DNA of 64,000 nucleotides. Origin: an uncultured Acidobacteriota bacterium. GTDB lineage: Bacteria > Acidobacteriota > Terriglobia > Terriglobales > Acidobacteriaceae. Numbering within the stretch: position 1 is the stretch's first letter; each line of letters begins with the position of its first letter. Below, piece by piece: positions 9,382-17,814 of the stretch. The notes beneath the pieces are model-generated. The model was not told the origin of the DNA, did not search any database, and saw only the letters and a list, made by a program, of their open reading frames with translations. The stretch spans positions 248,001 through 312,000 of the forward strand of contig CAILAC010000016.1 of the NCBI GenBank assembly GCA_903832055.1, read 5' to 3'. A program made the position numbers and the translations under genes.

Positions 9382-9758
9382 ACTACCCATTGCAAGCACT
9401 GCTCAAAATGGGCGTCGTTCCGGCGGTCTCGTTTCCGCCCAACAGCCGTTACAGCGGCTCCTCCACGCTCACCTTCACCGCGCCCAACGGAGAAACCTTC
9501 TCCTACCTCGCCCGCCGCTTCGTCCCCCAGGCTCTCGCCGCCAACGGCTCGCCCAACTACTCGACCATCGCCCAGCACACCGTCCAGCAGGGCGACCGGC
9601 TTGACCTCATCGCCGCCAAATACCTTGGTGACCCGCTCATCTTCTGGCTCCTCTGCGACGCCAACGGAGCCATCCGCCCCGACGACCTCACCGCCAACCC
9701 CGGCACCGTAATCAACATCACGATGCCCCAGGGAATCCCCGGGGGAAGCAATGCTTAA
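9378..9758 (+). CDS. LysM-domain baseplate protein (C-terminal part of Afp7)
   Basis: 126 residues. The C-terminal half is a LysM-like module: HTVQQGDRLDLIAAKYLGDP, then FWLLCDANG and GTVINITMPQG. In Afp7/Pvc7 and T4 gp53 this module sits at the hub-wedge interface. The N-terminal half (FPPNSRYSG...YLARRFVP) is the short strand region found before LysM in stand-alone baseplate versions. ATGA overlap with the CIS-tube gene suggests equimolar production. The pair together correspond to one Afp7 polypeptide. Confidence 0.8.
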   Translation: MNYPLQALLKMGVVPAVSFPPNSRYSGSSTLTFTAPNGETFSYLARRFVPQALAANGSPNYSTIAQHTVQQGDRLDLIAAKYLGDPLIFWLLCDANGAIRPDDLTANPGTVINITMPQGIPGGSNA

Positions 9759-10905
9759 GAGCATCCAGCTCAGCCTCATGATCGGCCCCATCGTGCCGCT
9801 CACCGTCCCGCGCGTCGTGCTCGACTCGCTGGCCGATGTTGAGGTCAAGGTCGATGATGTCGGCACCAGCGGCTTCCAGCTCCACTTCTCCATCGACAAG
9901 CAGTCGCCTCTGCAAATTCTCTTCCTGCTCACCGGCGGCGCACCTCTGCTCTTCATGCGCGTCATCGTGGTAGCCACCGCAAACGGCGTCTCCAATGTGC
10001 TCATCGACGGCGTCATCACCAACCACCAGATCGCCCCCGGCGACAAAGGCTCCAACTCGACCCTCACCATCACCGGCAAAGACCTCACCGCCCTCATGAA
10101 CCAATCCGACTGGAGCGGCTTTCCCTTCCCCGCCTGCCCCGCCGAGGCCCGCGTCGCCCTCATCCTCGCCAAATACGCCATCTTCGGCATCATCCCGCTC
10201 ATTATTCCCAGCATCATGATCGACGTCCCCATTCCCACCGACCAGATTCCATCGCAGCAGGGCACCGATCTTGAATACATCCGGTCTCTCGCCTTTCAGG
10301 TCGGCTACGTCTTCTACATCGACCCCGGCCCGGTTCCCGGCGTCAACAAAGCCTACTGGGGACCGCAAATCAAAGTTGGCCCCATCCAGCCCTCGCTCAA
10401 CGGTGACATGGACGCCTACTCCAACGTCGAAAATCTCCATTTCACCTTCGATCAGGAGAAGAACCGAATTCCCATCGTCTACATCTACAACCCCGAGTCC
10501 GGCCTCACCATCCCCATTCCCATTCCGCCGGTAACCCCACTCAACCCACCTCTCGGCGCAATCATGGGCCTGCCCACCAACATCATGGGCGACCTCAAAC
10601 CCACCCGCGACGATGTCGCCAAACGCCCCATCCCCCAGGCCATCATGATGGGCCTCGCCGAAGCCTCAGCCAATGCCGAGGGCGTCACCTGCGAGGGCTC
10701 ACTCGATGTCACCCGCTACGGCGGCATCCTCAAGGCCCGCCAGCTCGTCGGCGTTCGCGGCGTCGGGCCAGCTTTCGACGGCCTCTACTACGTCAAGAGC
10801 GTTACCCACAAAATCAAACGCGGTGAATACAAGCAGCAGTTCACCCTCACCCGCAACGGACTGGTCTCCACCCTCCCGTCCTTGCCCAATGTGGCCTTCG
10901 CATGA
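9751..10905 (+). CDS. Spike hub protein, gp27 / phage late control D-like (Afp8 N-terminal part)
   Basis: 384 residues resembling the gp27/GpD (VgrG N-terminal) fold. Features are early beta strands, GTDLEYIRSLAFQVGYVFYID near residues 170-190, and a closing SVTHKIKRGEYKQQFTLTRNG, which is the typical end of phage late control D proteins. It forms the trimeric hub beneath the spike. It overlaps the LysM gene by 8 bases and the spike gene by 4. In Afp8/Pvc8 and VgrG, hub and spike are fused; here they are two genes, as in T4. Confidence 0.85.
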   Translation: MLKSIQLSLMIGPIVPLTVPRVVLDSLADVEVKVDDVGTSGFQLHFSIDKQSPLQILFLLTGGAPLLFMRVIVVATANGVSNVLIDGVITNHQIAPGDKGSNSTLTITGKDLTALMNQSDWSGFPFPACPAEARVALILAKYAIFGIIPLIIPSIMIDVPIPTDQIPSQQGTDLEYIRSLAFQVGYVFYIDPGPVPGVNKAYWGPQIKVGPIQPSLNGDMDAYSNVENLHFTFDQEKNRIPIVYIYNPESGLTIPIPIPPVTPLNPPLGAIMGLPTNIMGDLKPTRDDVAKRPIPQAIMMGLAEASANAEGVTCEGSLDVTRYGGILKARQLVGVRGVGPAFDGLYYVKSVTHKIKRGEYKQQFTLTRNGLVSTLPSLPNVAFA

Positions 10906-11456
10906 GTCCTCAAGACCCCACCGCCCCCGGCGGCAGCACAAAACGCTACTACGGCAAGTACCGCGGCACGGTGATCATCAATCTTGATCCCGAGCAGCTC
11001 GGACGCGTCATGCTCCAGTGCCCCGACGTACTCGGCGAAACACCCTCCTCATGGGCCATGCCCTGCGTCCCGGTCGCCGGCATCCAGGCCGGCATCTTCT
11101 GTGTGCCCCCCATCGGCTCCCAAGTCTGGGTTGAGTTTGAACAGGGCAATCCCGACTACCCCATCTGGACCGGCGGCTTCTGGGGCCTGGTCGCCAGCGT
11201 TCCCGTCCTCGCCACAGCCCCGCCACCCATTCCGCCGGGCCAGAACATCCTGCTCCAGACCACCGGGCAAAACATGATTCTCATCAGCGACGCACCCCCC
11301 ACCCCCGCCACCGGCGGCATCATGCTCAAGAGCACCACCGGAGCCATGATCGTCGTCAACGATTCCGGCATTTACATCAGCAACGGAAAGGGCGCCACCA
11401 TCACCATGATTGGTCCCACTACGGACGTCAATCTTGGCGCACTTACAGTGATTTAA
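10902..11456 (+). CDS. gp5/gpV-like baseplate spike protein
   Basis: 184 residues. The N-terminal OB-fold region has KYRGTVIINLDPEQLGRVML, then GIFCVPPIGSQVWVEFE and DYPIWTGGFWG, a close match to the gp5/baseplate assembly protein V family (PF04717). The C-terminal ~70 residues are short Gly/Thr/Ile repeats expected to form the triple beta-helix spike. It is one component of the membrane-piercing device, with the PAAR-like tip encoded next. It overlaps the hub gene by 4 bases. Confidence 0.9.
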   Translation: MSPQDPTAPGGSTKRYYGKYRGTVIINLDPEQLGRVMLQCPDVLGETPSSWAMPCVPVAGIQAGIFCVPPIGSQVWVEFEQGNPDYPIWTGGFWGLVASVPVLATAPPPIPPGQNILLQTTGQNMILISDAPPTPATGGIMLKSTTGAMIVVNDSGIYISNGKGATITMIGPTTDVNLGALTVI

Positions 11457-11458
11457 CG

Positions 11459-11779
11459 ATGCCCGCACCCATTCTCCATCTCGGCGCCACCGTCCTCTGC
11501 TCTCACGGAGGTCAGGCTCTGCCCACCATGCCCTCGCCGCGCGTCATGGCCATGGGCCAGCCCATCACCACCATCGCCGCCCCCTACACCGTCGCCGGAT
11601 GCGCTTTCGTTCCGCCGGCCGGCAACGGTCCCTGCGTCACCGGCCAATGGGTCGTCGGCGCGGTTCGCGTCACCTCCATGGGCCAGCCGGTCGTCATCAT
11701 GACAGGCATGGCCGTCTGCGTTCCCACCGGAACCCCACTGCTTCCGTTGGTAGCCCAAACCCGCGTTCTCGCCACATAA
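11459..11779 (+). CDS. PAAR-like spike tip protein
   Basis: 106 residues, rich in Gly, Pro, Val and Thr. It opens with PILHLGATVLCSHGGQA and has repeated 'VxxMGQPVxxM' strands, the pattern of PAAR-like tips (Afp10-type) that sharpen the spike and are often held by a metal bound through Cys/His. C13, H15, C52, C63 and C91 are candidate ligands or disulfide partners. It starts 2 bases after the spike stop codon and is followed by a 20-base gap with a good Shine-Dalgarno for gp25. Confidence 0.82.
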   Translation: MPAPILHLGATVLCSHGGQALPTMPSPRVMAMGQPITTIAAPYTVAGCAFVPPAGNGPCVTGQWVVGAVRVTSMGQPVVIMTGMAVCVPTGTPLLPLVAQTRVLAT

Positions 11780-11799
11780 ATTCAGGAGCCCGAAAAACC

Positions 11800-12168
11800 A
11801 TGGCGACTAACCTCTATTTCCCGTATCAGCTCGATGGCCGGGGCCGCACCCGCCAGGCCACCACCGCTGAATACGTCCGCCAACTGGTCGAGCAGGTGCT
11901 CTTCACCTCTCCCGGCGAACGCGTCAATCTGCCCGACTTTGGCAGCGGTCTGCTCCAGATTCCCTTCGCGCCCAACAGCCTGGAGATGGCCGCCGCCACC
12001 CAGTTCACCGTCCAGGGCGCGCTCCAAAAATGGCTTGGCCATTCCATCAAGGTCCTTTCCGTGACCGCCGACTCGGTCAACGAAAAGCTCACCGTCACCG
12101 TCACGTACGTCCTCCTCAATACCGGAGTCACCGAAGTCCAGACCTTCGTCGCGGGAGGCGCACAATGA
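11800..12168 (+). CDS. GPW/gp25 family baseplate wedge protein (Afp9-like)
   Basis: 122 residues starting at ATG 11800, 11 bases after CAGGAG. The sequence TAEYVRQLVEQVLFTSPGERVNLPDFGSGL is the hallmark of gp25/GPW baseplate proteins, which connect the baseplate to the first sheath ring. The C-terminus (TVTVTYVLLNTG) supplies the usual final strands. Length fits the family. The gene overlaps the following baseplate J-like gene by 4 bases. Confidence 0.92.
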   Translation: MATNLYFPYQLDGRGRTRQATTAEYVRQLVEQVLFTSPGERVNLPDFGSGLLQIPFAPNSLEMAAATQFTVQGALQKWLGHSIKVLSVTADSVNEKLTVTVTYVLLNTGVTEVQTFVAGGAQ

Positions 12169-14855
12169 GCGCAACCCAGTACAGTTGCTGCAACGACCCC
12201 CGCCGCGCCGCCATTCTCGGCAACCCCACGCTCAACGGCATCGACTACCTCGAAGTCCTCGACCACGACGCCATCGCCCTCTCCCTGCCCAATCAGCCCA
12301 GCCCTCGTCAGCAAACCCTCCTCATCCATTGCCTCAAGCCCGTTCCCGCCGCGCCTGCAACCAAGAACATACGCATCACCGGCGGCGAAAGCATCACCAG
12401 CATCACCGCCGCCTGGGTTTCGACCGCTCTCGCGCCGCCAGCCGCCTTAACTAACCTGCTTGAGCAGAATTACTTACAGTCCCTCGCCGACGCCGCCAAC
12501 GTAATCGTCGTCCGCACTTCAGTCGCCGGAGACTTCGCCGCCTACACCCTGCGCCTGGTCAACGATGCAGCCCAGGCCGCGCTCACTCCCTTCGACTCCA
12601 CCGTCGCCCTTGACGGCTTTGACCCCCAGCTCGCCGAAGTCACCTTTCGCTTCAAAGTCGAGTGCGGCCCGGAATTCGACTGCGCTCCACCCCCCGCCGA
12701 TTGCCCACCAGACCAGCCCACGCCGCCGCCCATCAACTATCTCGCCAAGGACTACGGCAGCTTCCGCACCGTCATGCTCGACCGCCTCAGCCAACTGGTC
12801 CCCGGCTGGAGCGGAAACTCCGCTTATGGTGGAGAAGCCGACCTCGGCGTCGCCCTCGCTGAACTCGTCGCCTACGTCGGCGACCGCCTCAGCTACCAGC
12901 AAGACGCCATCGCCACCGAAGCCTACCTGCAGACCGCCCGCAGCCGCATCTCCCTTCGCCGCCATGCCCTGCTCGTCGACTACATGGTCCACGACGGCTG
13001 CAACGCCCGCACCTTCATCCAGCTCCAGGTCGCAGGCAACCCCGGCGACCTGATTCCGCTCGACCGCCACAAGACTCGCTTCTACACCTACGCCCCCGGC
13101 ATGCCCCCCACCCTCGCCGTCGGCGCTGGCAATGAGGAGGCCGCCCGCCTCGCCGGTGTTCAGGTCTTTGAACCCATGCAGGACGCCAACCTCTACCCCG
13201 AACACAACCAGATCTCCTTCTACACCTGGGGAGACTCCGACTGCTGCCTCCCCGCCGGTGCCACAGCCGCCACCCTCTACGGCAGCCTGCCCAATCTCAA
13301 AGTCGGCGACATACTCATCTTCCAGGAGGTCAAAGGGCCCCAGACCGGCAACCCGGCCGACGCCGACATCCGCCACCGCGCCGCCGTGCGCATCACCCAG
13401 ATCGCAGTCGTCGACGGCCACGGTAACCCCCTCGTCGACCCGCTTTTTGAAGACAAAACCGGCCTCCCCATTACCAGCGCCGCCCAGAAGCCAACACCGA
13501 TTACCGAGATTCAATGGTCCAAGGAAGACGCGCTCCGCACCCCCGTCTGCATCTCCTCCACCTTCCTCGACGACCATGGCGATGCGCAGCAGGTCAACGA
13601 CGTCAGCATCGTTTACGGCAACGTCGTCCTCGCTGATCACGGCCTCAGCTTTCCTTCAATTCCCATCGGCACTGTCCCCGCCCCGCGCATCTACCAGCCG
13701 CCCAGCCCCAATCGTGATCGCTGCAATCCCACCGAACCTGTCCCGGTCCCCGCCCGCTACCGTCCGGTTGTTCCTGATAGCCCCATCACCCAGGCCGTCC
13801 CGCTCACCCTGATTGCATCAGTCGTCGGCCCCGCTGCCATCGACCCCACTCAATCTGCAACCGCGCTGCTAGCTACCAATGCCAACGCCGCCCTGCCCGC
13901 CATTCACCTTCAAGGCACCCTCCACGCCATCACCGAGCCCTGGGACCCAGCCTTGCAGCTACTTGAAGACAGCGAAACCACCCGCAACTTCGTCGTCGAA
14001 GTCGAATCGAACGGCATCGCCACCCTCCGCTTTGGCGACAACATCAACGGCAAATCTCCTGAAACCGGCACGTCGTTCACCGCAACCTACCGCATCGGCA
14101 ACGGAACAGCTGGCAACGTCGGCGCTGATTCGCTTACCCGCCTCGCCGCCGCCGATGCCCGCATCCAATCCTGCCGCAACCCGCTTCCTGGCCAGGGTGG
14201 CATCGACCCTGAGACCAACGACCAGATCCGCCGCCGCGCTCCGCAGGCCTTTCTATCCCAGCAGCGGGCCATCACCATGGCCGACTACCAATCCATCGCC
14301 GACCGCAACACTCAGGTCGACCGCTCCGTCGCCAACCTCCGCTGGACCGGCAGTTGGTACACCGTCTTCGTCGCCGTCGAACCAGTCGGCGCTGGCACCC
14401 TCACCTCGACCCTAAAAACTCAGCTCCTCCGCGATGGCAACCGCTACCGCCTCGCCGGCCAGGACCTCGAAATCGACACCCCCGAGTACCTGCCCCTCGA
14501 AATCGCACTCGACATCTGCGTCGACCCCAGCTACTTCCGCGCCGATGTTCAAAAAGGCCTGCTCCAGGTCCTCGGCTCGCAGTCGCTCCCCAACGGCACC
14601 AAAGGCCTCTTCTACCCCGACAGCTTCACCTTTGGCCAGACCGTTTACCTCAGCCCCATCTACGCCGCCGCCCGCTCCGTCCCCGGTGTCCGGGCCGTAC
14701 AGGCCACGGTTTTTCAACCGCAGGGCATCGATACTCAGCAGTACCTCCAGTCCGGCGAAATCCCGCTTGGCGCGCTCCAGGTTGCTCGCCTCGACAACGA
14801 TCCCAGTTTCCCCAATCACGGGCAGCTCACTCTGAATCTGGAGGGTGGCAAATGA
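12165..14855 (+). CDS. Baseplate J-like wedge protein (Afp11-like)
   Basis: 896 residues of the putative baseplate assembly family (TIGR02243, baseplate J/gp6-like). Visible matches are NYLAKDYGSFRTVMLDRLSQL (about 190-210), ELVAYVGDRLSYQQDAIATEAYL (about 240-262), and late J-domain segments FRFGDNINGKSPETG-like and ITMADYQSIADRN. These proteins form the wedge ring that triggers sheath contraction. The N-terminus has a CC pair (YSCCNDPRR). It overlaps gp25 by 4 bases at its start and a 14-codon bridging frame by 4 bases at its end. Confidence 0.9.
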   Translation: MSATQYSCCNDPRRAAILGNPTLNGIDYLEVLDHDAIALSLPNQPSPRQQTLLIHCLKPVPAAPATKNIRITGGESITSITAAWVSTALAPPAALTNLLEQNYLQSLADAANVIVVRTSVAGDFAAYTLRLVNDAAQAALTPFDSTVALDGFDPQLAEVTFRFKVECGPEFDCAPPPADCPPDQPTPPPINYLAKDYGSFRTVMLDRLSQLVPGWSGNSAYGGEADLGVALAELVAYVGDRLSYQQDAIATEAYLQTARSRISLRRHALLVDYMVHDGCNARTFIQLQVAGNPGDLIPLDRHKTRFYTYAPGMPPTLAVGAGNEEAARLAGVQVFEPMQDANLYPEHNQISFYTWGDSDCCLPAGATAATLYGSLPNLKVGDILIFQEVKGPQTGNPADADIRHRAAVRITQIAVVDGHGNPLVDPLFEDKTGLPITSAAQKPTPITEIQWSKEDALRTPVCISSTFLDDHGDAQQVNDVSIVYGNVVLADHGLSFPSIPIGTVPAPRIYQPPSPNRDRCNPTEPVPVPARYRPVVPDSPITQAVPLTLIASVVGPAAIDPTQSATALLATNANAALPAIHLQGTLHAITEPWDPALQLLEDSETTRNFVVEVESNGIATLRFGDNINGKSPETGTSFTATYRIGNGTAGNVGADSLTRLAAADARIQSCRNPLPGQGGIDPETNDQIRRRAPQAFLSQQRAITMADYQSIADRNTQVDRSVANLRWTGSWYTVFVAVEPVGAGTLTSTLKTQLLRDGNRYRLAGQDLEIDTPEYLPLEIALDICVDPSYFRADVQKGLLQVLGSQSLPNGTKGLFYPDSFTFGQTVYLSPIYAAARSVPGVRAVQATVFQPQGIDTQQYLQSGEIPLGALQVARLDNDPSFPNHGQLTLNLEGGK

Positions 14856-14896
14856 GCATCCCCAACCGCATTCATCAAAAGGAGGCATCCGCATGA
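14852..14896 (+). CDS. 14-codon bridging minigene (MSIPNRIHQKEASA)
   Basis: A tiny frame starts with ATG inside the ATGA overlap at 14852-14855 and ends with TGA inside the ATGA overlap at 14893-14896. It therefore continues the operon's overlap pattern across an otherwise untranslated 37-base gap. The Shine-Dalgarno AAAAGGAGG of the next gene lies within it at 14877-14885. It may be a re-initiation coupler, or chance. The peptide has no recognisable function. Confidence 0.35.
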   Translation: MSIPNRIHQKEASA

Positions 14897-17814
14897 GCTG
14901 CACTCAAGGCTCCAACTGCACCTGCGGCTGCTGCGGCGGCATCGCCGTTGAAACCCCGCAAGGCATCCAGAACCTCCCCGGCCAGCCCGCCATCACCTAC
15001 CGCGCCGGTACCTGGGCCAGTTTCCGCGAATCCATGCTCGCCCGCCTTTCGAGCGCCGAACTCCCCGCGCTCGCCAGCCTTCGTACCCGCGATTCCGACG
15101 ACTTCTCCATCGCCTTTCTCGATGCCAGCTCCGTCGTCCTCGACATCCTCACCTTCTACCAGGAGCGCCTCGCCAACGAAAGCTACCTCCGTACCGCAGT
15201 CCAACAGCGCTCTCTCATCGAACTCACCCGGCTCATCGGCTATCAGCCATCGCCCGGTGTCTCCGCCTCCACCTACCTCGCCTTCACCCTCAAATCAGCC
15301 CCCGGCCAGCCACCCAATCCCAACAACCCGGCCATCACCATCCCCGCCGGAACCCAGGCCCAGAGCGTCCCACCCCAGGGCCAGCAGCCCCAGACCTTTG
15401 AAACCGCCACCGACATTCCCGCCAAACCAGACTGGAATGCGCTCACCATCCAGACCGGCATCCCCTGGACACCCGTAGACGGCGCAACCACCCTTTATCT
15501 GGACGGAACCAGCACCCAACTCCAGCCCGGCGACGCCATTCTCGTCGTCGGTGACGAGCGCAAAAACGTCACTGGCACCCCTGGCGGCGGCGACTGGAAC
15601 CGCTGGGACATCCGCATCGTCCTCACCGTCGAGCCCGACACCGCCAACAGCCGCACCCGTATTAGTTGGAACGAAGGCCTTGGCGCGCCCAGCGGCACCG
15701 TTCCCCCCGCCGCCAAAAATCCCCGTGTCTTCGCCTTCCGCCAGCGCGCCGCGCTCTTTGGCTACAACGCCATCGACCCCAATATGCTGCACGCCGACGT
15801 TGCCGCCAACCTCGCTGCCATCGGCAAACTCACCGACTACGGCGGCACCGGTACCACCGACTACGAGTGGAACGGCCTCACCCCCAGCACCCAAATCGAC
15901 CTCGACATCGTCTATCCCAAGGTCACGCAAGGCAGCTGGGTGGCGCTGGTGCTTCCTCAAGGAGCAGACCCCTCCCGCTCCCTGCCCGGCTACGTCGAGC
16001 TCTATCAGGCCAGTGCAATCGACACCATCACCCGCGCCGACTTTGGACAAAGCGGCAAGGTCACTCGCATTTCGCCCGACCGCACCGACGATCTCAGCGC
16101 CTTCCGCCCCAAACGCGCCGTCGTCCTCGCTCAGAGCGAAGAGCTCCCCGTCGCCCGCCAGCCGCTCGACTTCCCGCTCTACGGCACAATCATCGACCTC
16201 GACAGCGTTCGCCCCGACCTGGTCAAGGCCACCGTCATCGCCCTCTTTGGCAAGGCCCAGAAGCTCGCCGTCGCCCAGGGCGTCAACAACCTCCAGTTCA
16301 TCCCCGACGACCGCTCCACGGTCACACCCGTCAATCCCGGCGACATCTTCACGCTCGCCTCACCCTCCGCCCTGCCCGTCAACCTCAACCAGACCATCCC
16401 CGATTGGGGCACCTACCCCACCCCCGTCACCCTCAGCCTGCTCGACTCCCAGGGCCGCCCCGGTTCAATTTCAGCCGTTCTCAGCAACTTCGTTCTCATA
16501 CCCACCACCAAAGACGACCCCACCATCAGCGAATACGCCGTCGTCGCCTCGGTCAGCAACACCATCGACCCCTATCCGCAAACCCAGATCGTTCTCTCCG
16601 GCAATCTCACCTTTGCCTATGAACGCTCAACCTGCACCGTCAACGCCAACGTCGCCCTCGCGACTCACGGCTCGTCCGTCACCGAAATCCTCGGCAGCGG
16701 CTCGGCTGCCACCCCCAACCAAGCCTTCGCCCTCCGCCAGACACCGCTCACCTTCGTCCCGGCGGCCACCCCCTCCGGCAGCGCCAGCTCGCTCACCATC
16801 AGGGCCAGCGGAGTGCAATGGACCGAAGTCCCCAGCCTCTATCAGCAACCCGGCACCAGCCGCCTCTTTGCAACCCTCAACCAACCCGGAGGCAACACCA
16901 CCGTTCTCTTCGGCGACAGCGTCGAAGGCGCAACCCTCCCCAGCGGCCAGAACAACATCCAGGCCACCTATCGCATCGGGCTCGGCGCTGCCGGCAACGT
17001 CTCCCAGGGCACCCTCACGACTCTGATGGACCGCCCCATTGGCGTCAGCGGTGTCATCAATCCTGAGGCCGCCACTGGAGGCCAGGACCCCGCAAGCATC
17101 AGCGACATTCGCAGCGATGCGCCGCAGACCGTCCTCACCCTCGGCCGCGCCGTTTCCATTGCCGACTACCAGAACTTTGCCTCAAGCTTTGCCGGCATCG
17201 CCAAAGCCTATGCACTCTGGATTCCCGCCGGTCCTGGCCGAGGCGTCTTTCTTACCCTTGCAGGCGTCGCTGGCGCAGCCCTTCCCAGCAGTAATCCCAC
17301 ACTCAGCAAGCTCATCCAGGCCCTCCGGAACTACGGCAGCCCCCTCACTCCTCTCCATGTCGTCAGCTTCCTTGAAACCCTCTTCGGCCTCAGCGCCCAG
17401 CTCGCCTATGACCCCGCCTACGACCCCACCGCCGTCAAAGCCCAGGTCCGCCAGACCCTCGCCACTGCCTACAGCTTCTCCAATCGCACCTTCGGGCAGG
17501 GCCTTTCTGTCGATGAATTGGCCACCGTCATCCAAAACGTCCCCGGCATCGTCGCCGTCAACGTCACCGAAATCCACATCGTCGCCACCAGTGCTGCTGG
17601 TGACCTGACCGGCTCTCAGGGCGGCAACCTCACCCTGACCCGGCTCAATGCCTGGCTCTCGCAGCAGGTCACGCTGCCGCGTCCGCCGTCAGATTCGGCA
17701 CAGCGCATCTGCGCCTACCTGCCCGTGCCCAGCCTTACCGCGCTGCCGCAGCCCGCAGAAATCCTCGTTCTTCACCCAGACCCTGCCCAGGTCACGTTAG
17801 GAGACATGGCATGA
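14893..17814 (+). CDS. Second baseplate J-like wedge protein (Afp12-like), Cys-rich N-terminus
   Basis: 973 residues, a second member of the TIGR02243 baseplate family. Matches include AITYRAGTWASFRESMLARL (about 37-56), FYQERLANESYLRTAVQQRSL (about 90-110), VLFGDSVEGATLPSG and VSIADYQNFASSFAGI. The N-terminus begins with five cysteines in the first 14 residues (CTQGSNCTCGCC), a cluster I recall as conserved in this subfamily and likely to bind metal. The start at ATG 14893 is fixed by AAAAGGAGG 7 bases upstream; an earlier in-frame GTG at 14845 lies inside the previous gene. It pairs with the preceding protein in the wedge and overlaps the next gene by 4 bases. Confidence 0.9.
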   Translation: MSCTQGSNCTCGCCGGIAVETPQGIQNLPGQPAITYRAGTWASFRESMLARLSSAELPALASLRTRDSDDFSIAFLDASSVVLDILTFYQERLANESYLRTAVQQRSLIELTRLIGYQPSPGVSASTYLAFTLKSAPGQPPNPNNPAITIPAGTQAQSVPPQGQQPQTFETATDIPAKPDWNALTIQTGIPWTPVDGATTLYLDGTSTQLQPGDAILVVGDERKNVTGTPGGGDWNRWDIRIVLTVEPDTANSRTRISWNEGLGAPSGTVPPAAKNPRVFAFRQRAALFGYNAIDPNMLHADVAANLAAIGKLTDYGGTGTTDYEWNGLTPSTQIDLDIVYPKVTQGSWVALVLPQGADPSRSLPGYVELYQASAIDTITRADFGQSGKVTRISPDRTDDLSAFRPKRAVVLAQSEELPVARQPLDFPLYGTIIDLDSVRPDLVKATVIALFGKAQKLAVAQGVNNLQFIPDDRSTVTPVNPGDIFTLASPSALPVNLNQTIPDWGTYPTPVTLSLLDSQGRPGSISAVLSNFVLIPTTKDDPTISEYAVVASVSNTIDPYPQTQIVLSGNLTFAYERSTCTVNANVALATHGSSVTEILGSGSAATPNQAFALRQTPLTFVPAATPSGSASSLTIRASGVQWTEVPSLYQQPGTSRLFATLNQPGGNTTVLFGDSVEGATLPSGQNNIQATYRIGLGAAGNVSQGTLTTLMDRPIGVSGVINPEAATGGQDPASISDIRSDAPQTVLTLGRAVSIADYQNFASSFAGIAKAYALWIPAGPGRGVFLTLAGVAGAALPSSNPTLSKLIQALRNYGSPLTPLHVVSFLETLFGLSAQLAYDPAYDPTAVKAQVRQTLATAYSFSNRTFGQGLSVDELATVIQNVPGIVAVNVTEIHIVATSAAGDLTGSQGGNLTLTRLNAWLSQQVTLPRPPSDSAQRICAYLPVPSLTALPQPAEILVLHPDPAQVTLGDMA

